Shown here in pieces: positions 28,601 through 38,500 of a stretch of 64,000 nucleotides of DNA. Below the pieces are notes generated by a model. That model made no database searches. It saw only the letters and a program-made list of their open reading frames with translations, and was not told the DNA's origin. A program made the translations under genes and the position numbers. The stretch is from Chitinophaga sancti (GTDB lineage: Bacteria > Bacteroidota > Bacteroidia > Chitinophagales > Chitinophagaceae): NCBI RefSeq assembly GCF_034424315.1, contig NZ_CP139972.1, positions 1,116,001 through 1,180,000 on the forward strand, written 5' to 3'. Position 1 is the first letter of the stretch. Each line of letters opens with the position of its first letter.

Positions 28601-30910
28601 CGGCATTGCATACTGTCCGGATGGCGGAGTCACATCCTGCAATAGCTGTTTCAACACATCTGTAGACTGTGCAACACTGTCACATAAGGCATTGCAGGCA
28701 TCCACCGCCACACTATAAGCTGCCCATGCAGCACCCCGACTGGCAGCTGTATCCCTCACCTGATTCACGCTCATATAATTCGCCCTGTAGTTATCCCAGG
28801 TACCTATCTTCACCAAACAAGCCTGACAGGAGGGTAAACATTCTGTTGTAGACTGCAGATATCTCTGATCATTAACAAAATCATTCAGGGTCTTACAGAG
28901 CCTGGTCATGAAAATACTATCCCGATAATAAGCCAGTGCATCACTGTTTACTACCAATCGCTTGGTGATCTGATAATTGCCTCTTTTTAACTGTATTGAA
29001 AAAGAAGTATCAATGTTCTTTGCTTTAATATTAGCTAATGGATCGATACCAGGCGTATAATTACGTAATACCCTCACATAAGGTAAACTATCAGGCAAAC
29101 TTGAATTATTCACATCATCTGTAATAGTTATTTCCAGGTCATACAACACCGGGAACTTAATAACGGGGCCTGTCGGGCAAGTTTGCAATTTTACAGATGG
29201 TGTGTCCAGCTTGTAGCGGAAAGTATACAACCCTTCTATAGGCACCAGCTGGCTCTGGGTATTTTCCAATGTCAGATCTTTGATCACATTACGACCTGGC
29301 CCAGACAATGTATCAATATAGGAAAGCCCTGTCACACCGGGTAATCCATTTAAATTTGCGCTATCCGCCTTTCCTGCCAAAGCTGTTGCGATTGTACGAC
29401 CATGCATATCTACATATGTCACAGCAATCTGACCATTCGCATCCCGAACAGAATTTTTAAAATAGTGTGTTTTCTCCCCTACATCTGTACCAAATAAAAG
29501 ATCAAGTTCTTCCTGAGCAGGACTGCCATACATAAAACGGGTCTCATGATTACTACCCAATTTAAATACTTCTCCTACCCCACTCTGCCTGCTGATCCTG
29601 CCCGTGTTATCCTGTGTATACTCTGTCTGGGCAAAAGCATATCCATTCGCATTTGGCAGGAAACGATTCGCCCTGGTGGCAGTATCAGGATTGTTAGGAG
29701 AATAATACAAATTGGCGCCTGACAAAGATGACATCGCAGGTACACCAACTGTCATCGAATCATACTGGCTTTTATCATATTCAGCCCCGTTAGCCGCATT
29801 ATTAAATTCTTTAAAATATTTTACAGCATTCACCAATGTAGGCGCTGGCATTACCTGAATTGCAGGGCGACCCTGGTAATCATACATGGTCTCTGCTACA
29901 ACCGCTGTGTGGGTGATATTATCTTTGGTAACTGTTTGCCGGCTATGTAAACTACCATCAAAATAATTGACCACCACTTTTCGCTTGCCTTCTTCTGCAA
30001 AGTTGATAGCTGATTGCCAGTTAAGTTTACGTTCATGACCATTAAAGTCATACCGGCCCAATCCGTCCGGGTATTTTGAGCTCCACGCTGTTTCTATCCG
30101 CACGTTGCCGGTTCTTTCCTGCACGGACCTTACCCTATAAAAGACAACGCCTCGTGCATCGAATATAAGCGGGATATTATAGGTGTGCCCAGTGATGGTT
30201 ACACGGGTGGCATTGTTACGGAACAGTGCTTCTGTGTCTAGCGGTGTACCATATCTGTACAATGCAGTGCTGTCAATATATGTCCATTCCAGGTCATAAA
30301 CATCGGCTCCTTCCGCGGGCTCCCAACTCACCTCCAACTCGTCACCACCCTCAGTTAATCCCTTCGTCGTCAGGATCTTAATGGCATCCGTATATTCCAT
30401 TTTATAGGTCAGCTTCAGATACATTTCGTTTTCCAGTGTCAATGCAGGCAGAATATCTTTTGCTGCGTTCACATTCACACTCAGTACTTCAACCTTTACC
30501 TGGTGAGAATTATTGAATACAAAACTGGATCTGCTGGTATAAGCATCAGTTGCGGTATAATTGATGGCCAGTGTTTGTGAAATCGTATCCGTTGTTGTGT
30601 CAGACGTAGCATAAGTGATCCTGACTTTTACAGAAGCAGTAAATGTTGCAGGCAGGCTCAGTCTTGAGTATTCATTGATCTTTAAGGTAATAACATTCTT
30701 TACACTATAGGGTGTTTCCAGTTTCGGATGTTTAATCGGATTAAAATAAGTATCATCCGTTACCGTAACTGTATTATTCACAGCTATCTTATTGCTGTCA
30801 AGTGAAGATCCGATGACCTGCACTGATTGGGCATGGCTGTTCATCGCTGTTACCAGCAATAATAACAACACATAAAAGATACCTGTATATTTCTTCAATA
30901 GTTGTCGCAT
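22628..30910 (-). CDS. Giant secreted RHS-repeat protein with ADP-ribosyltransferase-like C-terminal tip
   Basis: 2760 residues. A signal peptide (about 1-27, VTAMNSHAQ) is followed by an Ig/FN3-like region (180-290) and a DUF6443-like block near 297-360 (VNYFDGSLHSRQTV). A long Cys-containing middle follows. YD/RHS repeats run about 1673-2460 (YYYDQAGNLTR, YWYDKLGRVV, YRYDAENRLT), and the RHS core at about 2465-2512 has YGMRVYDPRIGKFLSVDP and ends DLDGAE. The last 246 residues are a different, AT-rich tip ending in KTLYRGTTGSE, IIFLTEDPKVALTYV and GGQVMQYQIS. This pattern resembles an Arg-type ADP-ribosyltransferase toxin, by eye only. RHS shells encapsulate and deliver such tips. It is the sixth gene of the operon, 4 bp after the previous stop. 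Confidence 0.85.
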   Translation of the reverse strand: MRQLLKKYTGIFYVLLLLLVTAMNSHAQSVQVIGSSLDSNKIAVNNTVTVTDDTYFNPIKHPKLETPYSVKNVITLKINEYSRLSLPATFTASVKVRITYATSDTTTDTISQTLAINYTATDAYTSRSSFVFNNSHQVKVEVLSVNVNAAKDILPALTLENEMYLKLTYKMEYTDAIKILTTKGLTEGGDELEVSWEPAEGADVYDLEWTYIDSTALYRYGTPLDTEALFRNNATRVTITGHTYNIPLIFDARGVVFYRVRSVQERTGNVRIETAWSSKYPDGLGRYDFNGHERKLNWQSAINFAEEGKRKVVVNYFDGSLHSRQTVTKDNITHTAVVAETMYDYQGRPAIQVMPAPTLVNAVKYFKEFNNAANGAEYDKSQYDSMTVGVPAMSSLSGANLYYSPNNPDTATRANRFLPNANGYAFAQTEYTQDNTGRISRQSGVGEVFKLGSNHETRFMYGSPAQEELDLLFGTDVGEKTHYFKNSVRDANGQIAVTYVDMHGRTIATALAGKADSANLNGLPGVTGLSYIDTLSGPGRNVIKDLTLENTQSQLVPIEGLYTFRYKLDTPSVKLQTCPTGPVIKFPVLYDLEITITDDVNNSSLPDSLPYVRVLRNYTPGIDPLANIKAKNIDTSFSIQLKRGNYQITKRLVVNSDALAYYRDSIFMTRLCKTLNDFVNDQRYLQSTTECLPSCQACLVKIGTWDNYRANYMSVNQVRDTAASRGAAWAAYSVAVDACNALCDSVAQSTDVLKQLLQDVTPPSGQYAMPDNLSIYSIFYTDGVPNTKQVPYQDSLLVYLDANGKRDTVYDEKSGAWVIPQKLTVEQFGAKFKPSWANALLKYHPEYCRYLAYLKFKDSYDWDDKFSKTELYYQADNAGYLNPLGDATYNYFTTVAAKADPITQNTKIANALKQVMASYPDKSTGASIYTMAVVRLKCPEDGSCISANKTPQQAFGGLTCSPDYDMAWRTFREMYLTAKHNLIDAEIDAANCSGIKKVSSDELMNAGFQTVFNTASKVLASKGPSYLGTDTAKAKTAIRAEKDTLYAQNCRAYIADWIGKLSPCIDSLALTDTIIPRLVEVCKQGSDDNHPLGASSVAPASTYKYRSFQAVLDEYYKSRKNAVAYSCNAYLITAPAPYDQPAPLFDVTIYSKPDTCLCTKLNSLQSEYVNNSSSDVKDTSFAAYLKRTKGISMSQADLELLLNSCNGGGTCVSLANPVTIPPAMQCNSGSSCVTCSAIGILNREYNGKYPGYEPKKSDDSVQLLKNQLFENYMNVRLGFKKHYWEYLEFMETCGADTMEMNSYGSARNTYPVGTQNNVSVSCQNYQQILADFKALHPVSQGDYFAVTKKIPLTSVTHLLNDGSTAFSSTSSLAAGIVLEGGTKSVLRDNLNFNWAIIARDALISSASISLYARVGQDLISSGGVISRASQFDLSSGNASNAHRNGSGGLIYAYFERATDSALANVSVWAKGAGSTAKNRLAVGAFPVGYSNSNYINQPCTELVKDVFGRFIGYNNQGLIFRLSNEDTSSYKNIVFWGKTDSAAATPAYLTVTYTASRCEEFTAYYNERTGNTGKTSDVNAAYYKVCGNFPGICDPGFEPTNGPMLCGKESAVFASVPDLISNCSDSAFFVYSKGYEIYNAYRDSLRNNFDKIYRDTAIAGGQRELYTLGYSTSEYQYTLYYYDQAGNLTRTVPPAGVAIDRSAAWKAKLAAARKAGTSWTPGHQMATEYRYNTLNQVLSKKTPDDSISNYWYDKLGRVVVSQNAKQALTKNYSYTNYDALGRVVEVGELSSATAMTSTISRNEQSLASWFNAAAATRTDITKTVYDIAYYASDTILNQDNLRNRVSWTAIFDNAAALSTANGLDYASGIFYSYDIHGNVKSLLQDFRHGNMLINGNRFKTINYGYDLISGKVNYVAYQPGKKDAFYHRYRYDAENRLTNVETSHDSIYWENDAYYEYYKHGPLARAVIGQQQVQGIDYAYTLQGWLKGINSTVLRPSFDMGGDGKNGSQVAKDAFGFAIHYFDNRDYTPVSAAIKPFAAAVSNSPLFNGNISAISQSVSTLGTPLEYRYSYDVLNRLTALVPAKGLDTLQNSWTNGFGSVPDFKEVITYDPNGNILSYIRNGNKTFAGSSIGMDSLTYHYRPGTNKLSYVTDLVKGGNYGNDIDNQQVDNYRYDSIGNMVSDVRAGVDSIKWNVYGKIARIYKHDTTSIIYAYDAAGNRISKSVISKAKDTVQTFYVRDATGNILSTYAYRDTSVNKGQLSQIEVNLFGSSRLGMTTLATNVQDPTPAPKTNMIGLGFGENITFTRGKKFFELTNHLGNVLATVSDRKVGVSVNNATIDSYNPVINSAQEYYPFGMLMPGRGGRIGVGKNVAGSTVIVGGDTIPATLVVNQRAGNTPGVYMAKEVIDFVDGFISADEDSFTTVIVDQAMADPGTESGVSYGIDGKGYRYGFNGKENDGEVKGEGNEQDYGMRVYDPRIGKFLSVDPLTMLYPHYTPYQFAGNTPLQAIDLDGAEEWKVTNKKGEQGEVANGPWKNPEEAQKAVDAGMIVPQKAVIQGANNKLYKKENKNNVEKKSTSSFKEAINSLYFIWSMITFDPSQPTASQPNSTTPAGQVLDMVVPMIPYEAIFEGTIGKYILNATPAIKKAAPIVNKVTRYLEMMKPKDEYDVVKTLYRGTTGSETGGTIIFLTEDPKVALTYVKNGGQVMQYQISKISIKLLEMSGELELKTGIHTISGTVNNEYMFKGKEIVEALNKLATPTK

Positions 30911-30914
30911 AGGG

Positions 30915-32522
30915 CTATTCTTTTAACAGGGCGCTCCTGCTTTCTGAAATTGTTTTAATACCTCTTTCTGTTTCTTTCTTCTGGCGGACCAATGTACCGT
31001 CATCATCATATTCAAAGAGGGTTGCATAATTGTTTTCATCCAGTTCTGCCATCAGTCTCAGATTGCCAGGATCGTACACATAGGATCTCATGTTCGCATT
31101 GTAGGGGTGTATGCGAAGATCATCCAGGAATACAGTGGTATTATTCAGGGATTCCAGGTAAATCGATAACATCGTACTGCCCGCCGGAAGAGTAACAATC
31201 TGTTCATAACGCTGCCAGCCTTCAATGATAGCACCGCTTGGTTTGGCGGCTACTGTATCTGTTTTGGCAGCTCCTTTCACGAAGATGCTAAGCCGGTTGT
31301 GAACATAGGTTTCACCTGTCAATTTTTGTCCTTCCTTTATCCAGCAACTCACGACGATCTGTTTTCCTGCTATGGGAGAAAATACAGGTAACAGTGCATT
31401 CTGTGTAGCCCTGATACTTTTTAATACAGTGCTTGCATTTGTACAAAGATTATTGCCCGTATTGAAGCTGAGGCTCATAGATGTGGTATCTGCCTGTACA
31501 ATTGTGGCGCTGATACCTGCTACTGAGCCTCCGGGTATACGCAGGCTATACCTGCCTGTATGTGCAGTATCCTTTACTATCCAGGATTTGAATCCGGAAA
31601 AGTCAAGGTTTCTACCGGTACTACAGCCTTCATCCTTACAGGCTGGCAGCCCATAATAATAGTCTTCAAAGCCTTCATAAGTGGCCTCTCTGTAATGCGC
31701 ATTTTGCGTTGCGGCGATAATCATGGCATCCTGATAACCGTATAGTCCGGCGGTGTATCTGTTTAAAGGATCTTTCGTTTCGAGTTCGAGCCCTTTTTTA
31801 TTGTAGAGTGTAGTTTGGCTATTCCAGATCCAGCGGGTTGTATCCTGTCGTGCTGTCCATTTTTTGTTGACAGCTTGCCAAAATGGGGCAAAGTCTGCTA
31901 TGGTACCTCCGGATCTGACGGCGACTTGTGCGGTTGTTTGTGTTTCAGCACGATTGCCATAATAAATATAGCTTTTGGAAGGGCGCCAGTTACCGGCCAG
32001 TCCAAATGTATAGAGGTTTACACTGGTATCGGTGACAGCACTATAACAGAGCGCTGAAGCCTGCACTGTACAGGTATAACAATTGCCGATGGACAGCGTG
32101 GCAGTTGCACTACTGCCAGATACCTGATAGGTGACTTTATCACCGGTGCCGGAGCAGGGGTTGCTAACGAGATTTCTGAAGTTAATCGCGCTGCTGGCAG
32201 CGATATTGACTTCACAATCACCGATCCTGGAAGTATACCCCGCCATGGTAGAATCTTTCGATGTGGCGTAGAAATACTTATTGATGTTCTTTCTTAAGAT
32301 GGGACATCTTGTGTAAGAGACATCGTAACCGGCAAGTCTTGCATCTCTTAATAGAGATGCAAGTGTAATATGATCCGTCTCTGGTGTGTAGAGGCGGTTA
32401 TATTTGATCAGGTAGTCGAACATTGGCTTGAGGCATTCGCAGGTGCAGGTACTTTGTCCGTACACGTTAGCTCCAGCTAATATTAAACAGGTATAGATGA
32501 GTATAAGGATATATCGTTTCAT
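30915..32522 (-). CDS. Secreted jelly-roll protein with a YD-like tail
   Basis: 535 residues. Signal peptide about 1-22 (GANVYGQ). A Cys-rich N-terminal half is followed by a carbohydrate-binding-module-like beta-sandwich at about 320-480 (GRYSLRIPGGS, VSCWIKEG, GWQRYEQIVTLPAG, FLDDLRIHPYN). The C-terminus, MRSYVYDPGNLRLMAELDENN and ATLFEYDDDGTLVRQKKE, is one or two YD repeats. These 50 residues are homologous in style to the RHS repeats of the next gene, so it is probably the accessory or capping partner of the RHS protein. It lies between the two giants, with 29-bp and 4-bp gaps. Family not recognised. Confidence 0.75.
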   Translation of the reverse strand: MKRYILILIYTCLILAGANVYGQSTCTCECLKPMFDYLIKYNRLYTPETDHITLASLLRDARLAGYDVSYTRCPILRKNINKYFYATSKDSTMAGYTSRIGDCEVNIAASSAINFRNLVSNPCSGTGDKVTYQVSGSSATATLSIGNCYTCTVQASALCYSAVTDTSVNLYTFGLAGNWRPSKSYIYYGNRAETQTTAQVAVRSGGTIADFAPFWQAVNKKWTARQDTTRWIWNSQTTLYNKKGLELETKDPLNRYTAGLYGYQDAMIIAATQNAHYREATYEGFEDYYYGLPACKDEGCSTGRNLDFSGFKSWIVKDTAHTGRYSLRIPGGSVAGISATIVQADTTSMSLSFNTGNNLCTNASTVLKSIRATQNALLPVFSPIAGKQIVVSCWIKEGQKLTGETYVHNRLSIFVKGAAKTDTVAAKPSGAIIEGWQRYEQIVTLPAGSTMLSIYLESLNNTTVFLDDLRIHPYNANMRSYVYDPGNLRLMAELDENNYATLFEYDDDGTLVRQKKETERGIKTISESRSALLKE

Positions 32523-32551
32523 ATGTTTTATCAGGAGGGTTAGATGTTCAA

Positions 32552-35500
32552 TTAAGGATTCCAGACTTCAATGGTCAGTGGCGGACCACTTATGTGCCAT
32601 GTTCTTCCAGTACCAGGACCATAAGTTTGCGTTGGACCTCCATTAAAAGAGACATTTGAAGTACCTGACATTGTTATAAGAGTAATATCCCACATTCCTT
32701 GATCCAGGGGAACAGTCAGCTGCTCTCCGTCAAAAGTCAACGTATGCGATGTACCTCCTAATTTTTGGTAAATAAGAAGACTATGTGCTGACCCCTTGCC
32801 TGCTTTTTCTTTTATTATTAAATGCGTTCCATCAAGACAGGTACCCTGTGCATTTGCCGTTTTCTGCAAACTACTTTCGATATAATCTCTTGCTTTAGCA
32901 TTTGCATCCGCTACTGAGACATAAGAATAGGCAGAATTTGCTGGTACATCGACTAAAACTGTTGATCCAAATAATCCGGAAGGACAGTCATTTTTTATCA
33001 CCTCAGCAGTAAATTGAGTACTATAAAATCTTTTATGCATTGACACAGCAACATTTATTGGTGTTCTGGTCACAAATGTTTCATCAGTACTATTGTTCAA
33101 TGTATGTTGAGCAGAGTCTTTCGTAAAGGCATAGCAGATTTCCATCGCCTTCATATGCAAGGTGTAATTACCTTCAGGGATCGCCCTGCAAATGGGGAAG
33201 TTAGTAGGTACTAAAACCTCTGTACCAGCTATTCCATAAGATATTCCTGTTGCATCGTTTGTAGCGATAATCGCGAATGGCGGCATCTCATCAGTATCCG
33301 GCTTCATATCTACATAGAAATTACATGTCAGACAGTTGCCATTCGCATTGGCATATGCTTGTCCATTCGCAGCTGTATCAGCAGCAGCTAAATCATCGGC
33401 CTGTTGCTGGCTGAGTTCCCGATACTTGCCATATTTTACAGCATATATCGTCGTATCAGGTATCGTTCCTGCCTGGCAATTATTCTTTACATAAGCTCTG
33501 CTAATAGCCCTATTTGGATACAAACAAGGGCTAAACCGGGCAGCATAATCAGGACCCAATGAATCCAATGCCTTTTTAGCAGCATCATTTGCAGCTTGCT
33601 GACTTAAAGTAGAGGAGTACATATCCCGATCAATATGATAATACACCAGATCTCCAATCATACCACCAGAACAGGTTGCGCTATACCAACCACCAATACT
33701 ATCATTACCATAGATATGATCCCCGCAGGCCTCCCCTGTCACATAATCCGCATAAGACTGCGTTATACAATTCTTTACTGAATCTGTCTTCTTCTTATCT
33801 GCCACCTTCCAGAACTGACTATACTCTATTGCATTTGCATTTAATACTTTGGAGTTAGCATCTATGACTAGTATACTATCCTTATAAACGGGATTTTTCA
33901 ACATGGCCATTTCTCCGGCTATTGCTGCCATATTTCTCCTGCCGGAACGCAACACCTTCATCGTCACCCTGCTACCTGTAAACGCTGCGCCCTCTTTATT
34001 TACAAAATACAGATCCGGTGTACCCCCGCTTATCGCGTTGGCATCCACCACGTAGATTCGGCTCAATCCAGCCCAGGTAGCTATTTCAGGATTACAATCA
34101 GTACCTCCCGTTTTCTGACGGTTATATACCAGTACCTCATCACCAGCTGAAAAATATTCCCTGAGCGTCAAATCATCTAATCCGGATATGACCTTACCTT
34201 CACTGATAGTCACATTTTCTGCTACCGCCCCTATATTTTTATAAGCGCCACTCATCCCTTCATACACCCAGCCAGCAGGAACAGAAAAATGAAACACGGA
34301 ATCATTAAATTCATTTTGCGTGCTGGTTAATACAACGTCGCCTGTCTCTCCATCGTACAGCAAATTCTTTGTTACGACACGACTCCCTTTGTCTATTACG
34401 ACTACACTATCCAACAGTCCATGCCTGTTTACCACCTTCGTTGTACCCAATAAACGCAGGATGGTTTCCTCCCGCTGCGCAAAATTCAGCAAACTAGGAA
34501 TGATGGCAGGAAGTGTACCCCAATTAAACATATCAGAGTTCACATTCATATTATAAGCATTGGTTACTGACCGCTGCTGACGCATACTCATCATGATCTC
34601 CACATCTTTACCAACCGATGCATTTGGATCAATATCCCCTTTGTCATTGATCACCTTCACTGTATTATTCAGATGTTTGACTGTTGCTGTCTGATCATCT
34701 ACGTGATAATAGTTCTCGGTATAGGATACAGGGTGATCCGGATCAGATTCATTATAATAAGCCTGAGATTTCAGCTTACCATTCATATCATTTAGCTCTA
34801 CTTTAAAGCCCTGGCTGATCGCCATAAAATGCTTTGCATTTATCTTCAACAGGTTGCCCAATGTTGGTTTGAATCGCTTTTTATTGTCTGCGATCGGGGT
34901 CATATCTGTGAGTGTGGGAAAATCGTAACTTGTATAGAAACAGTTTTCCGTATATCCATTGGCAGATCTTGTTTTCTTCGTATTTAAAGACCTTACCCTC
35001 ACCTTACTATAACCCACAGTCGCAGCAGGGAAAAAAGTCTCTCCAAGTGGTTTCTCGACATAGCCACTGCTTACAGGAGCCAGTACCGCGGCCTGTTCCT
35101 TATATTGGATAGGTAACTTCCATGGGTTTTCCTCACTACCAATGTTCGGTTCCCAGCTAGCCACACCACTACTGATGGTTTCTGTATTTCCGGCGATAGT
35201 CCTGCTAGTGGTGTAAATATATTCCTGCCCGTACACAGCCTCCTTCCGGTTTACCATTTTATTCCAGTTGTCATAGACGGCCACTCTTTTTACACGCAGG
35301 CCACCTCCATATTTTTTATAATACGGATTAGCCAGGCGGATATAAGACCTGGTAGTATCAAAGGATTTTACCCATCCTTTCATTCTCACATCTGTATCGA
35401 AACCGGTAAACATCTCTTTCAGATTCGTCACCTGGGATAAAAGCATTTTTGCACCATCTAAAGGGGATAGGTCATCTCCTGTCTGGGAACCAGGATAGGC

Positions 35501-38500
35501 TTTGGAGGGTAAATTCAATCGCAGATACTGCGTGGCAGCTTTAGCGATCGGGTTATAACCATCAGACACCACTTCTCCGGCGTTGTTCACTGTCTGTAGT
35601 TTTAGCCAGATATAAAATGAAGAGCCCTTCTGGTAGAAGCCGTAATTACCTGGTTCCATCGTAGCATACCCAGTTACGTATTCACTACCACTTCCGAATT
35701 TATCTGAAGGCATCTTTACAAATACCTTGAAGAACATGGTATCCATTCCCTGCAGGTAACGCTCGTACAACTCTCTGTTGCTACTCACCGCATAGGGTAC
35801 ACTTATTCCTACATACGTATAGTCATTTGCGGATCTGTACAATTCGTTATTCAGTACAGTCGCAGCGTTTGGTTGTGAAGCACTGAAACCTGCAATACGG
35901 AACATTTGGGCTGCCCGTTTGTTCTGCACAAATGCGTAGTCATCACTTTCGTAGTCCACCTTTATGACTGCACCAGAAGGTAATGTAATCTCATTCATCG
36001 TCCAGGCTGCAGCATTTTCAGCAGCCAGAGAACTGTCTTGCAATGCATAAGGATAGTCAGCATTATTGATGATGTTATTTACCGCAGAACCCGGATTTTG
36101 AGAAGGATCTTTGTAGTTCCCCCAACGATCGTAATAATTGGTTTTATAACTGGGATTCTTTGTAGTATAGTTAAATACATAGGCATTTTTGTCCTTACGC
36201 TGGTTGCCATTATAGGTAAACCATACTTTTTTAAGCGTTAGTTTGCCTACTGTCATATCAGGCCCGGCACCAATACAAAGTGAAGTGTCATAATCAAAAT
36301 GCGCTGTTTTAATAGCCAGTGCATTGGTTCCACTCCTTTGGAAATCAGATTTGGAATAAAGTGCTATTGAATCCAATCTTTTAAATTGGCCAATCGCCTG
36401 AAAATCCCCATTCTCCTCCATACCGGGCAAATCCTTGCGATTACTTATCCAAAAGATAGCAATCATATTTTTTGACTCAATAGAATTCAGGTACCACAAT
36501 TCCTTCTCCCCATACAGGTAACTTCCCTTATCATCCCTGTTATCCGTCCTTAAGCCCTGGTTGTAATTTGCATAACCACTATAAGGGATACGCCATCTGT
36601 TAGGATTTTTAACTCCTGCAATTTTGGTGTAGTTAAACCTGATCGCATCTCCCGGATCATCAGAAGTAATACCATCACCGGTAAGATCCACATAATCAGG
36701 AGACAGGATACCTGAGAGCAGGAAGGAATGTGGGTACGCAGGCATTACCTCTTTGCTGAAAAACTGTTCATTACCCGATTTATTCCCGGTAGTATTATCC
36801 TTACCATTTTCAAATTTGACCAATCCTGTTAGCGCATTACCACCGTCCGGATTTACAGAAAAAGTCAGATCTTTCTGTAATAAATTATACACCGGTATTC
36901 CATATACATAACGACGACCATCCGCATTCAACACATCTATCTCAGAAATATGATTGCTCTTGCGAAAACTATTCACACGTTTTTCTCTCGTGATCAAATT
37001 GTCCGGACTCACGAGGAAGGTGTCTTTTTTTGATGGCAGGTATAAATTCAGCTTTGGAATTGCATGCGTGGCCTGACCTGCAAATCTCCATTGCAGACGG
37101 GCGATGGCCTTTTCATTCTTCTGAAAATATTCCATCTTTATATTGTACATCTCTCCTGCTACCAGGTTAAGCGCTGCGGTGTCTTCAAAATCTGCCGGCT
37201 TGCCTCTCCAGTTATCTATTACCAGGGAATCATTGATATACAAGCGGATACCATCATCCGTTCTGGTAGAAAATACATACCTTCCTGTCACATCAATCTT
37301 TAATCTCCCGGTCCAGCGGATGGAGAAATCTGACTTCATCAGATTAAGTCCTTTCGGAACAAGGTTTATCTCATTGTAGGACCCAAAATTGACAATGGTA
37401 TCCGTTCTGTTAAACTCATATTTATTAAAATTACGACCACTGTAATAATCCCCACTCAGTCCCGGAAAATCCAGATCTGCGGTATACGCGATATCGCAGC
37501 TTTGAAGCGGAAATTTATTCTCATGGTAGTTGTCAATATATTTAGACAGCCCTGCTGTGCCTGCCTCCTCTGCTGTCAGAAAAGAAATAATCTGTGTACG
37601 CTTATCACGTATAGCCCTGCCCGAAGACACCCCTTTTACTTTGACAGAATCATATACTTTAAATCCTCTGTATCTATCCAATGTATTGTAGGCGTAGATA
37701 TCCGGATCACTATTCCCGGATTGGTACAATCTGGTGGCGACTACTTCATCTCCGCCTAATGCTTTCTGCCAGTTCTTATCATTTACCGCCGTTTCACCCG
37801 GGTTTCTGAAGTAGGCCGCTTCATACAATCCCTTTGAACTTTTAAAGCCTGTAGAATCACCCATCATATTCAAATCCGTCCAGGGTCCATTTTCAGTATT
37901 GGCATTGACGAGATTAAAATCTACCCCAAGGTGAACGGATTGCCCCAAACCCAAATCAAGACTTCCACTGATAGACTTACTTTTCGTCTTCATCTGGTGG
38001 TCATGAACATGGCCAATATCGCTCCTGTATGCCCGGAACATACCGCCAGTTCCTTCACCGGAAATAGAGAATACATCGTAGGTATAGATAGGAATACCAA
38101 TGGTAGGGATTACCGGCTTTTCCCGGTAAGACATCTCCTTTTCAATATTATAATCCAGTAAGGATGCCGGTTTACCGTTCGCATTCTGGTAATTCAGATA
38201 GCCAAAGGCCGGCAAAACAAGCAGGGTATCAGCACCTTCCAGTTCCTGGCGGGTATGGTTATAGCCAGCCACAACGTATGGATCATAACCATATTTTTCA
38301 AACCCTACTTTTACATTGCAGCTATAAGCAATACCTGTAGTCGGGAAAGTGATGGTAGGCGTATATGCCTGATGGGCAAAGGATATACCTGACTCAAATG
38401 CACCACTGGTAGATTTCTCCTTCACCTTATTATACCACCGGTCTCCAACAGAGAACTGCATATCTTTCAACCCGGCACGGGTATTATAGGAACCTGCCAC

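Noticed and set aside
23182..30000. Many plus-strand open frames opposite the RHS giant
   Set aside because: They are shadows of the long minus-strand gene, have no motifs or starts with family-like N-termini, and are scattered at random.
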